From Rhizobium sp. SSA_523 (GTDB taxonomy: Bacteria > Pseudomonadota > Alphaproteobacteria > Rhizobiales > Rhizobiaceae): 64,000 nt of DNA. The notes under the pieces were generated by a model that saw only the letters and a program-made list of their open reading frames with translations, was not told the origin of the DNA and searched no databases. Of this stretch, positions 37,821 through 47,107 are shown in pieces (position 1 is the first letter of the stretch; every line of letters starts with the position of its first letter). Position numbers and translations under genes: made by a program. The stretch spans positions 558,001 to 622,000 of the forward strand of contig NZ_CP129381.1 in assembly GCF_030435705.1 (NCBI RefSeq). The letters run 5' to 3'.

Positions 37821-37849
37821 TTGCCCTGAGGCGACCGAAAGGATAGATT
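37821..37849 (+). promoter_or_regulatory. Putative promoter of the lacI-type gene
   Basis: TTGCCC at 37821-37826, a 17-base spacer and TAGATT at 37844-37849. Start of transcription would fall near 37856, inside the operator at 37854-37867. Confidence 0.45.
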
Positions 37850-37853
37850 TCGC

Positions 37854-37867
37854 ATCGTAGCGCTATG
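37854..37867 (+). promoter_or_regulatory. Second LacI-type operator, autoregulatory position
   Basis: ATCGTAGCGCTATG is the exact reverse complement of 37693-37706, with the shared core TAGCGCTA. It ends 11 bases before the start codon of the regulator gene, so the regulator probably represses itself. The two sites are about 160 bases apart, which would allow DNA looping. Confidence 0.7.
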
Positions 37868-37878
37868 CGGAGACTGGT

Positions 37879-38931
37879 ATGTCGGAGGATGTCAGATCGG
37901 ATTTGGAGCGGCCTGTGCGGCAGCGGCGCAAGATGCAAAGCGTCACGATGACCGATGTCGCCGATTACGCAAAAGTCTCGCCATCCACCGTGTCGCTCTA
38001 TCTGCGGCGGCCCGAGGCGGTTTCCGCAAGCGCCGGCAGCGCCATAGCGCGCGCCATCGACAAGCTGAATTACGTGCCGAACCTCGTCGCCGGCGGTTTG
38101 GCGGCAGCCTCCTCGCGCGCCGTCAGCATCATCGTTCCGTCGGTCCGCAATGCCTTCTTTGCTGAAACCGTCGCGGCCATGCAGACGGCACTGCGCAAGG
38201 AAAGGCTGCAGGTCATCCTCGGCCATACGGAATATGACGAGCGCGAGGAGGAGGATCTGGTGCGCACCGCGCTCTCCTGGGCGCCGGCCGCCATCGTGGT
38301 GACGGGTCTTTCGCACAGCGAGACCACACGCCGGATGCTGGGCAATGCCAAGGTTCCGGTAATCGAGATCTGGGAACTGGGCGGTCCGCAGATCGATGCG
38401 GCGATCGGTTTCCATCATGATCAGGTGGGCGCTGCGGCGGCCCGCCATCTCCTGCAGCAGGGAAGGCGCCATCTGGCCTTTCTCGGCGCCCGCATGCACG
38501 AGGACCGCCGTGCCAAACTCCGCTGCGATGGCTTCATGGCGACCGCGCGGGACGCCGGTGTCGTCGCCGAGGTCGTGCAACATCCCGATGCCTCCTCGGC
38601 CGATGTCGGCGCCATGCTCTTGTCGGAGACGATGCAGCAGCTGCCGCAGACCGACGGGATCGCCTGCTCGAATGATCACGTCGCGCTTGGTGTCCTGTTC
38701 GAATGCCAAAGAATGAGCATTGCCGTGCCGGAGAGACTGGCGACGATCGGCTTCGGAGACCTGAGCTTCAGTGCCGCCTGCAACCCGCCGCTCAGCACCA
38801 TTCGGCCCTCCGGCGACCTGATTGGCCGCGAGGCCGCACGCCTGATCCTGGAGCAGCTTGCGGGGCGGGCACCGCAGCCGCAAACGATGATCGACACACG
38901 CTTCACCCTTCTGCATCGGCGCAGCAGCTAG
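37879..38931 (+). CDS. LacI family transcriptional regulator of the sulfoquinovose cluster
   Basis: 350 residues. Helix-turn-helix and hinge: VTMTDVADYAKVSPSTVSLYL, continuing through NYVPNLVAGGLAAASSRAV, although the hinge lacks the usual LAR start. The periplasmic-binding-protein-like ligand domain follows (VSIIVPSVRNAFFAETV, FLGARMHEDRRAKLRCDGF, GIACSNDHVALGVLFEC). GGAGA lies 6 bases before the ATG. It is divergent from the importer operon with matching operators on both promoters. Inducer unknown; sulfoquinovose or a derivative is expected. Confidence 0.92.
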   Translation: MSEDVRSDLERPVRQRRKMQSVTMTDVADYAKVSPSTVSLYLRRPEAVSASAGSAIARAIDKLNYVPNLVAGGLAAASSRAVSIIVPSVRNAFFAETVAAMQTALRKERLQVILGHTEYDEREEEDLVRTALSWAPAAIVVTGLSHSETTRRMLGNAKVPVIEIWELGGPQIDAAIGFHHDQVGAAAARHLLQQGRRHLAFLGARMHEDRRAKLRCDGFMATARDAGVVAEVVQHPDASSADVGAMLLSETMQQLPQTDGIACSNDHVALGVLFECQRMSIAVPERLATIGFGDLSFSAACNPPLSTIRPSGDLIGREAARLILEQLAGRAPQPQTMIDTRFTLLHRRSS

Positions 38932-39002
38932 CGCGAAGGGAGACGGACTGCGGAACCCAGGTCTCGAGGCGACGTTCCCCGAAGGCACATTCGGAGAGCC
39001 TC

Positions 39003-40016
39003 ATGTCCCGCGCCCGCATCTCGGTCATTGTCCTGCTTGTTCTTCTCGTTCTGCTGATGGTGGCTGCCCCCTCCATGCTCCTCCTGACCTTCGCAGGCCT
39101 GCTATTTGCAATCCTGTTGAATGCGGGCGGCTCGTATGTCGCGCGCTGGACGGGGCTCGGTGACCGAACAGGCGTCCTGGCATTCACGTTCATGATCTTC
39201 GCGACGCTGATCGTTCTCGGCTTCTGGTTCGCCCCGGCGGTCGGGGAGCAGATCGACCAGCTATCCGATGCCGTTCCCAAGGCCATAGCGCGGCTGGAAA
39301 CCTGGCTTAGCCATTATCAATGGGGGCAGGACATGATTTCACGGCTATCGGTGGAGGATCTGTTGACCGGCAGCCTCCGGTCGACCGCCACCTCTGCCGT
39401 CACCACGACCTTTGGCGGGCTCGGCAATATTGTCATCATCCTGTTCATCGGCCTTTATGGCGCCCTGGAGCCGCAGATTTATCAGCGCGGGCTTCTGGCG
39501 CTACTGCCGCCTTCCGCGCGCGCGCGCGGCGAGGATGTTCTGCAGAAATCGGTTTCGCGGCTGCGGCATTGGCTGAAGGCGCAATTCCTTTCGATGACCG
39601 CGGTAGGCCTCCTTACCGCCCTCGGTCTCTGGGCGATCGGCCTGCCTTTGCCCCTGCTGCTCGGCCTGATGGCGGCGCTGCTGGCCTTCATTCCGAATAT
39701 CGGGCCGATCCTCGCCTGCCTTCCCGCCCTTTCGCTTGCCCTGCCGAGCGGCATGACGATGGTGATCTGGGTGTTGATCGTTTATACCGCCGTACAAACG
39801 GCCGAGAGTTATTTCCTGACGCCGCTCATCCAGCGCCATGAGGTGCATTTGCCGCCGGCACTGATCCTCTCCGTGCAGATTCTGCTTGCCGCACTGTTCG
39901 GTATTCTCGGCCTCGCGCTGGCAACGCCGCTGACGGCGCTGGCCATTGTCCTCGTCCGGGAAATCTATGTACGCGATTATCTGCGCGGGGGAGAGGCGCC
40001 GGTCGAAGAGGCATGA
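39003..40016 (+). CDS. AI-2E family transporter (PerM-like membrane protein)
   Basis: Polytopic membrane protein of 337 residues with about eight hydrophobic segments. Family marks are a central soluble stretch (ARLETWLSHYQW), LLLGLMAALLAFIPNIGPILACLP and ESYFLTPLIQRHEVHLPPALIL. Members are described as autoinducer-2 exporters or ion antiporters, so the substrate is uncertain. The start at 39003 begins MSRARISVIVLLVLLVLL; an upstream open extension overlaps the regulator gene in another frame. It ends within a strong hairpin shared with the convergent gene. Confidence 0.85.
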   Translation: MSRARISVIVLLVLLVLLMVAAPSMLLLTFAGLLFAILLNAGGSYVARWTGLGDRTGVLAFTFMIFATLIVLGFWFAPAVGEQIDQLSDAVPKAIARLETWLSHYQWGQDMISRLSVEDLLTGSLRSTATSAVTTTFGGLGNIVIILFIGLYGALEPQIYQRGLLALLPPSARARGEDVLQKSVSRLRHWLKAQFLSMTAVGLLTALGLWAIGLPLPLLLGLMAALLAFIPNIGPILACLPALSLALPSGMTMVIWVLIVYTAVQTAESYFLTPLIQRHEVHLPPALILSVQILLAALFGILGLALATPLTALAIVLVREIYVRDYLRGGEAPVEEA

Positions 40017-40041
40017 GCCGTCACTTCGTCGGTGACGGCTC
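40015..40041. terminator. Bidirectional terminator-like hairpin between convergent genes
   Basis: GAGCCGTCAC and GTGACGGCTC make a perfect 10-bp stem with a 7-base loop, overlapping the stop codon of the AI-2E-type gene and lying just after the stop of the convergent molybdoprotein gene. T-runs are poor on both strands. Confidence 0.6.
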
Positions 40042-40055
40042 CAGTAGCGGCTTCT

Positions 40056-42326
40056 TCAGGCGAGAATGCGTACCGGCACTGATTTGGAGGCCGGTGTCTT
40101 CGACTGGATGTCGTGATGCGACAGCGGGATCAGCCAATTGAGTTCCGGATAATAACCGCCGACACAACCATCGGGAAGATCGAAGGGAATGACCTTCAAT
40201 CCCGTGACGCCCCGCGGCTTGCCATCCTCCGCATCCGAGGCGAGGCCAACGATCTGGCCCTCCTTCAGGCCGGCGCGCTCCATCTCCTGCGGATTGATCA
40301 GCAGGACATCGCGCGTTCCTTCGATGCCGCGAAGCCGGTCGCTGAAACCATAGATGGTCGTGTTGAACTGGTCATTGCTGCGCAGCGTGATCAGCCTGTA
40401 GCGCCCAGGCTTGTCGGGAAAGCCGGTGGCCGACAATTGCTGCGGCACGCTGAATTCGGCCCGCCCGCTTTCCGTCTTCCAGATCCGTTCACGAGCGCTG
40501 TTGCCGCGGTAGAAGCCGCCGGCGGTGAACATGCGTTTGTTGAAATCGTGGAATTCCTGGGGGTAGGTCGTCTCGATGAGATCACGGACCTTTGCGTAAT
40601 CAGCCTGCCATTCGTCCCATTTGACGCTGGGATTGGGCGGCAGCGTGGCTTTTGCGATACCGGCGACAATGGCAAGTTCCGAGAGGAGATGCTCGCTTGC
40701 AGGCTTGCGCTTGCCAACCGATCCGTGGATGCAGCTCAGGCTGTCTTCCATCGTCACCGTCTGCGGGCCGCTGGCTTGCATATCCTCTTCAGAGCGCCCG
40801 AGGCAGGGAAGCAGATAGGCCACCTGCCCATTGACCAGATGACTGCGATTGAGCTTGGTTGCGATCTGCACCGTCAGCCGCATGCGCGTCCATGCCTCTT
40901 CCATCGCTCCGCGTTCCGGAATCGCCCGGATGAAATTGCCGCCGAGGCCGAAAAACGCCTTCACGTCGCCGGCAAGAATGCCCTCGCAGGCATCCACGGT
41001 ATTGAGGCCTTTTTCCATCGGCGGATCGAAATCGAAGAGTTTCGCCAATTTCTCCATCGGGACCAGCTCCGGCTTTTCCGAAATGCCGACCGTTCGCTGG
41101 CCCTGGACATTCGAGTGACCACGGACCGGGGAGACGCCGGTCCCGTCGCGGCCGATATTTCCCTTCATCAGCAACAGGTTGACGAGCATTGCAATATTGT
41201 CGAAGCCGTGGACCTGCTGCGTCAGCCCCATTCCGTAAATGCCGATCACCCTCTCGGCCTCGACATAGACCTGGCCGGCCTCCTGCAGGGCTTGGCGGGT
41301 CAGGCCGGAATTCGCCTCGATCTCGTCCCAGCTGGTGGCGCGCACCTTCTCGACGAATGCATCGAAGTTATGTGTATGGCTCTTGATGAAGTCATGATCG
41401 AGAACGCTTTCGCCACGCGCCTGTGCCTCATCCTCCTTGGCAAGAACATGCTTGCAAAGGCCCATGATCGCGGCGATATCGCCGCCCGCCTTGACCTGCA
41501 GATACTGACAGGAGATCGGCGTTTCGTCTCCGGTCAGCATTTCCGTCGGGCTCTGCGGGTTGATCATCGAGATCAGCCCCTTTTCCCGCACCGGATTGAA
41601 GGTCACGATTCGACAGCCTCTCTTCACGGCTTCCTGCAGGGGGTGCAGAAAGCGCGGGCTGTTGGATCCGGTATTCTGGCCGAAGAAGAAGATTGCGTCG
41701 CAGGTGGAGAAATCCTCGAAGACGGAGGTGCCAACGGAGGCGCCAATGACCTTTTTCAGACCGACCGAAGTCGTCTCGTGACACATGTTTGAACTGTCGG
41801 GAAGATTATTGGTGCCGTAGAGCCGCGCAAACAGGGCATAGAGATAGGACGTCTCCAGGCTGGCGCGTCCCGATGCATAGAAGACCACCGATTTCGGGTC
41901 CAGCTGTTTCAGCTCCCCGCCGATCGCTGCAAAGGCCTCCTCCCAGGAGCAAGGCACATATTTGTCCTGCGCCCGGTCCAGGCGCATGGGATGCGTCAGG
42001 CGTCCCTGTTGTTCAAGATCGTAATCATTCCACGATTGCAGCTCAGTCACGGTGTGTTTAGCGAAGAAGTCGGGCGTGCAGCGGCGGGAGGTCAGTTCCC
42101 AGAGCGTTGCTTTCGCGCCGTTCTCGCAAAACTCGAAGGTGTTGTGCTTGGCCGGCTTGGTCCAGGCACAGGAGGTGCACATGAAGCCGCCCGGCTTGTT
42201 CTGGCTTGCCAAGGTCTCAAGCGCGCCGGGTGTCGGCCATTCCTTGCCGAAGATGCGGGAGATGCCGCGAAGCGAACCCCATCCGCCTGCCGGGCCATCA
42301 TATTTCACCGTTTCGTGGTCGGACAT
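40056..42326 (-). CDS. FdhF/YdeP family molybdopterin oxidoreductase
   Basis: Large molybdoprotein of 756 residues, similar in design to E. coli YdeP and to formate dehydrogenase H. The N-terminal Cys pair GGFMCTSCAWTKPAKHN is a shortened iron-sulphur region. Then come the molybdopterin domains (FYASGRASLETSYLYALFARLYGTNNLPDSSNMCHETTS split over the pterin site, FFFGQNTGSNSPR) and the C-terminal barrel (LITLRSNDQFNTTIYG). At the position of the catalytic selenocysteine or Cys of formate dehydrogenases lies the NMCHETTS Cys. No fdhD, electron-transfer subunit or maturation gene is adjacent. Substrate unknown; YdeP is linked with acid resistance. Confidence 0.85.
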   Translation of the reverse strand: MSDHETVKYDGPAGGWGSLRGISRIFGKEWPTPGALETLASQNKPGGFMCTSCAWTKPAKHNTFEFCENGAKATLWELTSRRCTPDFFAKHTVTELQSWNDYDLEQQGRLTHPMRLDRAQDKYVPCSWEEAFAAIGGELKQLDPKSVVFYASGRASLETSYLYALFARLYGTNNLPDSSNMCHETTSVGLKKVIGASVGTSVFEDFSTCDAIFFFGQNTGSNSPRFLHPLQEAVKRGCRIVTFNPVREKGLISMINPQSPTEMLTGDETPISCQYLQVKAGGDIAAIMGLCKHVLAKEDEAQARGESVLDHDFIKSHTHNFDAFVEKVRATSWDEIEANSGLTRQALQEAGQVYVEAERVIGIYGMGLTQQVHGFDNIAMLVNLLLMKGNIGRDGTGVSPVRGHSNVQGQRTVGISEKPELVPMEKLAKLFDFDPPMEKGLNTVDACEGILAGDVKAFFGLGGNFIRAIPERGAMEEAWTRMRLTVQIATKLNRSHLVNGQVAYLLPCLGRSEEDMQASGPQTVTMEDSLSCIHGSVGKRKPASEHLLSELAIVAGIAKATLPPNPSVKWDEWQADYAKVRDLIETTYPQEFHDFNKRMFTAGGFYRGNSARERIWKTESGRAEFSVPQQLSATGFPDKPGRYRLITLRSNDQFNTTIYGFSDRLRGIEGTRDVLLINPQEMERAGLKEGQIVGLASDAEDGKPRGVTGLKVIPFDLPDGCVGGYYPELNWLIPLSHHDIQSKTPASKSVPVRILA

Positions 42327-42454
42327 GGCGCATCTCCCTGTTTGCCGGTCATATGGTGTCCCGGCAACTATGGAACAGACGCCAAGGTTCCCCCGTCGAC
42401 AGCGTCATCGGGTCGCAGCCGCTGTTTCCGCTGCGCGAAGACAGCCTGCCTTGA

Positions 42455-43636
42455 TCACTCGGAGAGATAGCGTTCGGCAAGCCGGGCCCAGAGAGCGGCA
42501 CCGACAGGGATATTGGCATCGTCGAAATTATAGCGGGGATTGTGCAGGAAGGCCGAGTCAAGCCCGTTGCCAAGGCGTACGAAACTGCCGGGGCACTCTT
42601 CCAGCATATAGGCAAAGTCCTCGCTGCCGGGAATAAGCGGGCACAGGCTGACCTTGTCTTCGCCGAGAAGCTCCTCGGCCACCTGCCGTATGAGAGCCGT
42701 CTCCGCCTTGGAATTCACGACGACCGGAGTCCCGCGCATATAATCCACCTCCACACGGGCGCCATGGCCTGCGGCAGTGGACGTCGCAAGCGAGGTAATG
42801 CGGTCCTGCAGCCGGTCTCTTATGCCTGCGTCGAAGGAGCGGATGCTGAGCGCCAGCGTCGCTGTCTCCGGAATGACATTGGCGGCCTCGCCGGCATGAA
42901 TGGCCCCCACGGTCACCACAGATGTCTGCGTGGGATCGATGCTGCGCGAGACCACCGATTGCAGCGACACGACCAGCAGGCAGGCGATGTAAACGGGGTC
43001 GATGGCCAGGTGCGGGCGCGAGGCATGGCCGCCTCTGCCGATCACGGTAATGCGGGCGGTATCCGAGGCCGCCATGATGGCGCCTGGCCTTATCATGATA
43101 TGGCCTTGCTCGACGCCTGGATGATTGTGCAGGCCGTAGACGGCATCGCAGGGAAAGCGCGTGAAGAGGCCGTCGGCGATCATCCGCTGCGCGCCGCTCC
43201 GGCCGCTCGCCTCTTCAGCCGGCTGAAAGATGAGGTTCAAAGTGCCGGAGAAGCGTCGTGTGCGCGCCAGATATTCGGCGGCTGCCAGGAGCGTGGTCGT
43301 GTGACCGTCATGGCCACAGGCATGCATCTTGCCCGGGCTCGTGCTGGCATAGTCCAGGCCGGTCTCCTCCAATATCGGCAGAGCGTCCATATCTGCGCGG
43401 ATGCCGATGCTTCGCGATCCCGTCCCCACTTTCATACGAGCCACGAGGCCGTGCCCGCCAATGCCGGTCGTCACCTCGTAGCCGAAGGCTTGCAGCTTTT
43501 CCGCAACGAAACGCGCCGTCTCCACTTCCTCGTGGGATAGTTCCGGATGCGCATGCAAATGCCGGCGGATGGCCGTGAACTCGGCATGAGTCGCTTCGAA
43601 GTCGGAAAGACGGGCATAGGCATTGTCGTGCGGCAT
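42455..43636 (-). CDS. M20 family amidohydrolase, hippurate hydrolase-like
   Basis: Zinc or cobalt aminoacylase of 393 residues that hydrolyses N-acyl amino acids. Motifs: RRHLHAHPELSHEE, GIRADMDALPI, MHACGHDGHTTTLLAAAEYL with metal ligands, FQPAEEASGRSGAQRMI with the catalytic Glu, GRGGHASRPHLAIDP in the dimerisation lid, and PGSEDFAYML near the end. Cytoplasmic, no signal peptide. Stands alone, in the same direction as the molybdoprotein gene but 128 bases away. Could equally act on auxin conjugates or N-acetyl amino acids. Confidence 0.88.
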   Translation of the reverse strand: MPHDNAYARLSDFEATHAEFTAIRRHLHAHPELSHEEVETARFVAEKLQAFGYEVTTGIGGHGLVARMKVGTGSRSIGIRADMDALPILEETGLDYASTSPGKMHACGHDGHTTTLLAAAEYLARTRRFSGTLNLIFQPAEEASGRSGAQRMIADGLFTRFPCDAVYGLHNHPGVEQGHIMIRPGAIMAASDTARITVIGRGGHASRPHLAIDPVYIACLLVVSLQSVVSRSIDPTQTSVVTVGAIHAGEAANVIPETATLALSIRSFDAGIRDRLQDRITSLATSTAAGHGARVEVDYMRGTPVVVNSKAETALIRQVAEELLGEDKVSLCPLIPGSEDFAYMLEECPGSFVRLGNGLDSAFLHNPRYNFDDANIPVGAALWARLAERYLSE

Positions 43637-44002
43637 GTTGGACCTCGCTGTTGTGCATCGCGGACTCGATATCTTTGGGAGGCATCATAAACAGCGATGG
43701 TGGCAAGGGTCACCCTGTTTCGCATTGACCGCGCGTGAGCGCCGTGGGCGGGGCCACAACTCCCCAGCCCTCGAAATATATACATTCACAAGTACATCGT
43801 GTTCTAGATTCAATATTTTTCAATATTTCTTCCTGAAAATCCGCGAATGGCAAACGGAAACTTCGGTTATTGCCTGATACGCTGCAGTATATATTGCAAG
43901 ATTATAATTTAGACATCCATCATGATCAGGACCAGGCTACCTGTAGGCTTTTTTTACTGAGTGTCTGTCGGATTGGATGCCGAGATCAGGAAAGGAGAGA
44001 AT
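43637..44002. other. AT-rich intergenic region before the PilZ gene
   Basis: 366 bases without a gene. The part 43770-43930 is markedly AT-rich and includes TATAAT at 43903-43908, about 95 bases before the PilZ start, with no good -35 box in front. The promoter of the leftward amidohydrolase must also lie here. Nothing else was recognised. Confidence 0.4.
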
Positions 44003-44245
44003 ATGTCGACGGAACAACCCGCACCCCGCCGCCGGATGTTGAAGAGCGCGCGGCTTGTCTTCAACGGCGGCCACAGCGCGCTGAGCTGCGTTCTGCGCGA
44101 CATGTCGGAAACAGGCGCCCGCGTATCTCTCGAAAACACGATGGATGTGCCGGATGAGGTGCAATTGCTGCTGGATGACGGTACCCGCCATGAATGCCTG
44201 GTTGCGCGCCGGCAGCTCAAGGAAATCGGCCTGCGCTTTCGCTGA
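44003..44245 (+). CDS. Small PilZ-domain protein
   Basis: 80 residues; binds cyclic di-GMP if functional. The N-terminal Arg cluster APRRRMLKSARLVF supplies the RxxxR element and DMSETGARVSLE the (D/N)xSxxG element, followed by the short barrel VPDEVQLLLDDG. The ATG at 44003 has GGAGAG 4-5 bases upstream; the in-frame ATG at 43961 is less likely. Single-domain PilZ proteins are common in rhizobia. It converges on the HWE kinase gene with 13 bases between stops. Confidence 0.82.
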   Translation: MSTEQPAPRRRMLKSARLVFNGGHSALSCVLRDMSETGARVSLENTMDVPDEVQLLLDDGTRHECLVARRQLKEIGLRFR

Positions 44246-44258
44246 CCGCTTCCGTCGA

Positions 44259-46658
44259 TCAGAACTGGCGCAGCTGTGAGAGCAGTGCCCGCATCTCCAC
44301 CTTGAGACCGTCCGGGGCGTAGTCGATGGTCGCGCCGCCGCTGCCGGTGAGGCCGAGCCGGATCAGTTTCGATCCGAAGCCGGTCGAAAGCGGTGCAGAC
44401 ACAGGCGGACCCTGGCGTTCAACCCAGGTCATCAGCAATGCGGAATCGTCATTGGCTGGCTCGACAGTCCAGGTCACGGCGACAAGCCCGCAATCATTGG
44501 CCCAGGCGCCATATTTTAGCGCATTGGTACCGAGCTCATGCATCAGCAGCGCAAGCGCCAAGGCAGTGCGCGGCCCCACCTCCAGATCCGGTCCGGAAAT
44601 TTCGCAGCGGGCAGGCGGGGAGAGGGGGCCGAGCACAGAGCTCAGGACGGACATGATGCGTGCCGAGGAGCCGTCCCGGCCGAGAAGAACTTCATGGGCA
44701 TTGGACAGAGCGTGCAGCCGGCTGATGAAGGCCTGGACATGAGCTCTTTCCTTGACCGGCCGAAGCGTCTGGCTGGCAATCGCCTGCACCATCGCCATCG
44801 TATTCTTCAGGCGATGGCTGATCTCGTGATTGAGAATCTGCTGTTCTTCCTCGGCCCGGATCCGGGAAATGGCTTCGCGCGTCCTGTCCGCAACCGTGCG
44901 GACGAAATCCTGTTCCTCGACCGTGAATTCGTGCGGCTTGTCATAATGGACGAACATGACCCCGACAAAAGCGCCGTGGGCCATGATCGGCACATTGACC
45001 AGCACGGAAATACCGATGGATTGCAAAAGCGCCGCCGAGCCTGCCGTGCGCGAATCCGCGGCGACATCGGATATGATGACGGTTTCGCCGCGCTTCAGGT
45101 CTTCGATGTAGGAGCCGTAGTCGCGGAAATGGTGAAGCCCAGCCACGGTATCGACGCCGGCCGCACGCCAATCCGGCAGGAGCGTCACGGTTTCAGCAAT
45201 CGGGTCCACGATTCCGTAGCCAGCCCGCGTGGCGCCGGCGAGGCTGTGGGCCATGATCTCCGCAGCCGCGAAGGCAACCTCCGGCGCGCTGTCCAGTTCG
45301 CGAATCTTGTCGCCCAGCTCCAGAAAGGCCAGTTGCCGGCTTTCCGAAAGTTTTTGTGCCGTGGCATTTCGCGCGACCTTGATGAAGCCGGACATGCGCC
45401 CTTGCGCCGTATCCGGCAGCGGCCGGATCGTGCCGTCGAGAAAGACGCGCGAGCCGTCGGCCGTCATGTGCCAGCGGCGATCGGGTGCGACGCCCTCCAC
45501 CAGCGCCCGCCGGCATTCCGCTGCCGGAACCCCGGCATCGCGGTCTTCATTGGTGAAGATCGAATCGAAGGGCTGGCCCAGCATCTCGGCCTCAGCCCAG
45601 CCAAACGTGTCTTGCGCGCCGCCGAACCAGCTGGTGATCGTCTGGTCTGCGTCCAAGGTCAGGATGATATAATCCTTGGCCCCCTCGACGATCAGGCGCA
45701 GCTTGGTCTCGCTGTCCTGCAAAGCCGCGGCGGATTCCATGCGGTCGGTCACGTCCAGGAAGGTGATGACGAAGAGATTGTCTCCCATCGTCTGGATATA
45801 GCCCTCCACCCAACGGCCAGGCGCCGCAATCCAGCGGGTGAAGCGGCGATTGCGCCCTGTCTGCAGCACCTCGGCGACATCGGCGATCCAGTCCGAGCCG
45901 AGATTGGGGAAAAGGGTACGGATGGTCTTGCCGCTGATCGTTTCGATTTCGACGCCGATCAGTCTCGACCAGGCCGGATTGACGGTCTCGATCCGCCAGT
46001 CGATCACACTGCCATCGCGGTCGCGGATGACGGATCCGATGACGATACCCTCTTCCAGCTGCTCGAAGAGCCGGCTCCAGCGCTGCTCTGTCAGAAACAC
46101 TTCGATCTGGCCCGATGCTACCTCGCCAAGCCGCGCCATCAGGTCGACATCATGGGCCGTCCAGCCGCGCGGCGCGTTGTCGATCGCCGCCAGGGCGCCG
46201 ACCACCAGCCCGTTCGGCAGGGTCAGCGGAACGCCGAGATAAGAGGTGACGCCGAGATCCTCGATCGCCAGATTGTCCCGGACGAGATCGTGCAGACGGG
46301 CGTCGCCGACGATCAGGGGCGCATTGGCGTTGACCACATGCTGGCAGAAGGAGTGGGTGAGCGGCGTTTCCCCGCGTCTGGCCCATTCCCCCGGAAGGCC
46401 GATATGCGCGGCAAAGACCTGCCGGTCCTCGTCCAGAATGGATACCAGCGCGACGGGGCAGCCGAGCGCCACCTTCACCAGTTCGACGACATTTTGCAGT
46501 TCCGGACGCGTTTGCTTGTCCAGCAATCCAGAACCACGTGCGACGCCGGCATTTCTCTTGCGGATGATATCCGACCCCTCCGGCCCGACGCCATGCGGGG
46601 CTGCGGTGTCTTCTTCATCGAGGGACGATATCGATCCGCTCACCGGCGTTCCTGTCAA
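44259..46658 (-). CDS. HWE-family sensor histidine kinase with GAF-PAS-PAS-GAF input
   Basis: 799 residues, no membrane helix, so a soluble sensor. Order: GAF (about 50-195), PAS (200-310), PAS with trailing coiled coil (320-440), GAF (455-605), HWE kinase core. The phospho-accepting His is H615 in NHEISHRLKNTMAM; the N box is LMHELGTNALKYGA and the HWE mark W-x-E is TWVERQG (745-747). It is the third gene of an operon after a LOV kinase and a response regulator, 12 bases from the latter. The ligand of the GAF domains is unknown. Confidence 0.9.
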   Translation of the reverse strand: MTGTPVSGSISSLDEEDTAAPHGVGPEGSDIIRKRNAGVARGSGLLDKQTRPELQNVVELVKVALGCPVALVSILDEDRQVFAAHIGLPGEWARRGETPLTHSFCQHVVNANAPLIVGDARLHDLVRDNLAIEDLGVTSYLGVPLTLPNGLVVGALAAIDNAPRGWTAHDVDLMARLGEVASGQIEVFLTEQRWSRLFEQLEEGIVIGSVIRDRDGSVIDWRIETVNPAWSRLIGVEIETISGKTIRTLFPNLGSDWIADVAEVLQTGRNRRFTRWIAAPGRWVEGYIQTMGDNLFVITFLDVTDRMESAAALQDSETKLRLIVEGAKDYIILTLDADQTITSWFGGAQDTFGWAEAEMLGQPFDSIFTNEDRDAGVPAAECRRALVEGVAPDRRWHMTADGSRVFLDGTIRPLPDTAQGRMSGFIKVARNATAQKLSESRQLAFLELGDKIRELDSAPEVAFAAAEIMAHSLAGATRAGYGIVDPIAETVTLLPDWRAAGVDTVAGLHHFRDYGSYIEDLKRGETVIISDVAADSRTAGSAALLQSIGISVLVNVPIMAHGAFVGVMFVHYDKPHEFTVEEQDFVRTVADRTREAISRIRAEEEQQILNHEISHRLKNTMAMVQAIASQTLRPVKERAHVQAFISRLHALSNAHEVLLGRDGSSARIMSVLSSVLGPLSPPARCEISGPDLEVGPRTALALALLMHELGTNALKYGAWANDCGLVAVTWTVEPANDDSALLMTWVERQGPPVSAPLSTGFGSKLIRLGLTGSGGATIDYAPDGLKVEMRALLSQLRQF

Positions 46659-46670
46659 TGATCTTGGAGA

Positions 46671-47096
46671 TTACGCGGAGCGCGCAGCGTGATAGGCCGG
46701 GGAGATGACCAGGCTTGGCGGCGGATCGGGATTTTCGCGATCACCGGCGACGAAGGTCTCGACGAAGGACAGGGCGTTCTTGAGGCCATTCATCGTGTAG
46801 GGCTTTTCGATAGCGCCCAGCGCGCCGGCAAAATCATCGGGGATGCGCTTCAGATTGCCCGATACGAAGACGTAAGGGATCTTCCTTTCGGCCAGGAAGC
46901 GGCCAACCTCGATCCCGGTCGGACCATCCAGAAGCTGGATATCGACGAAGGCGAAATGAGGCTGCTTTGTCTCGATGAGCTGGATCGCCGCAGTCTTGTC
47001 AGCCGCAATGCCGGCAATGTCATGCCCGGCTGCGTCGACTTCGCTTTCCAGTTCCATCGCCAGCAGCGCTTCATCTTCGACAATCAGTATTTTCAC
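46671..47096 (-). CDS. Single-domain response regulator of the LOV-HWE operon
   Basis: Receiver domain of 141 residues: acidic pair in IVEDEALLAMELE, phospho-Asp D52 in FVDIQLLDGP, Thr/Ser switch in FVSGNLK, Lys in AIEKPYTM. The C-terminal tail of about 25 residues is Pro-rich and has no DNA-binding domain. Start is the GTG at 47096 with GAGAGGA about 8 bases before it; the frame is open to 47135, overlapping the kinase gene. It is a likely shared target of the two kinases that flank it and resembles regulators paired with HWE kinases in general-stress circuits. Confidence 0.85.
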   Translation of the reverse strand: MKILIVEDEALLAMELESEVDAAGHDIAGIAADKTAAIQLIETKQPHFAFVDIQLLDGPTGIEVGRFLAERKIPYVFVSGNLKRIPDDFAGALGAIEKPYTMNGLKNALSFVETFVAGDRENPDPPPSLVISPAYHAARSA

Positions 47097-47107
47097 TAGT
47101 ATTCCTC

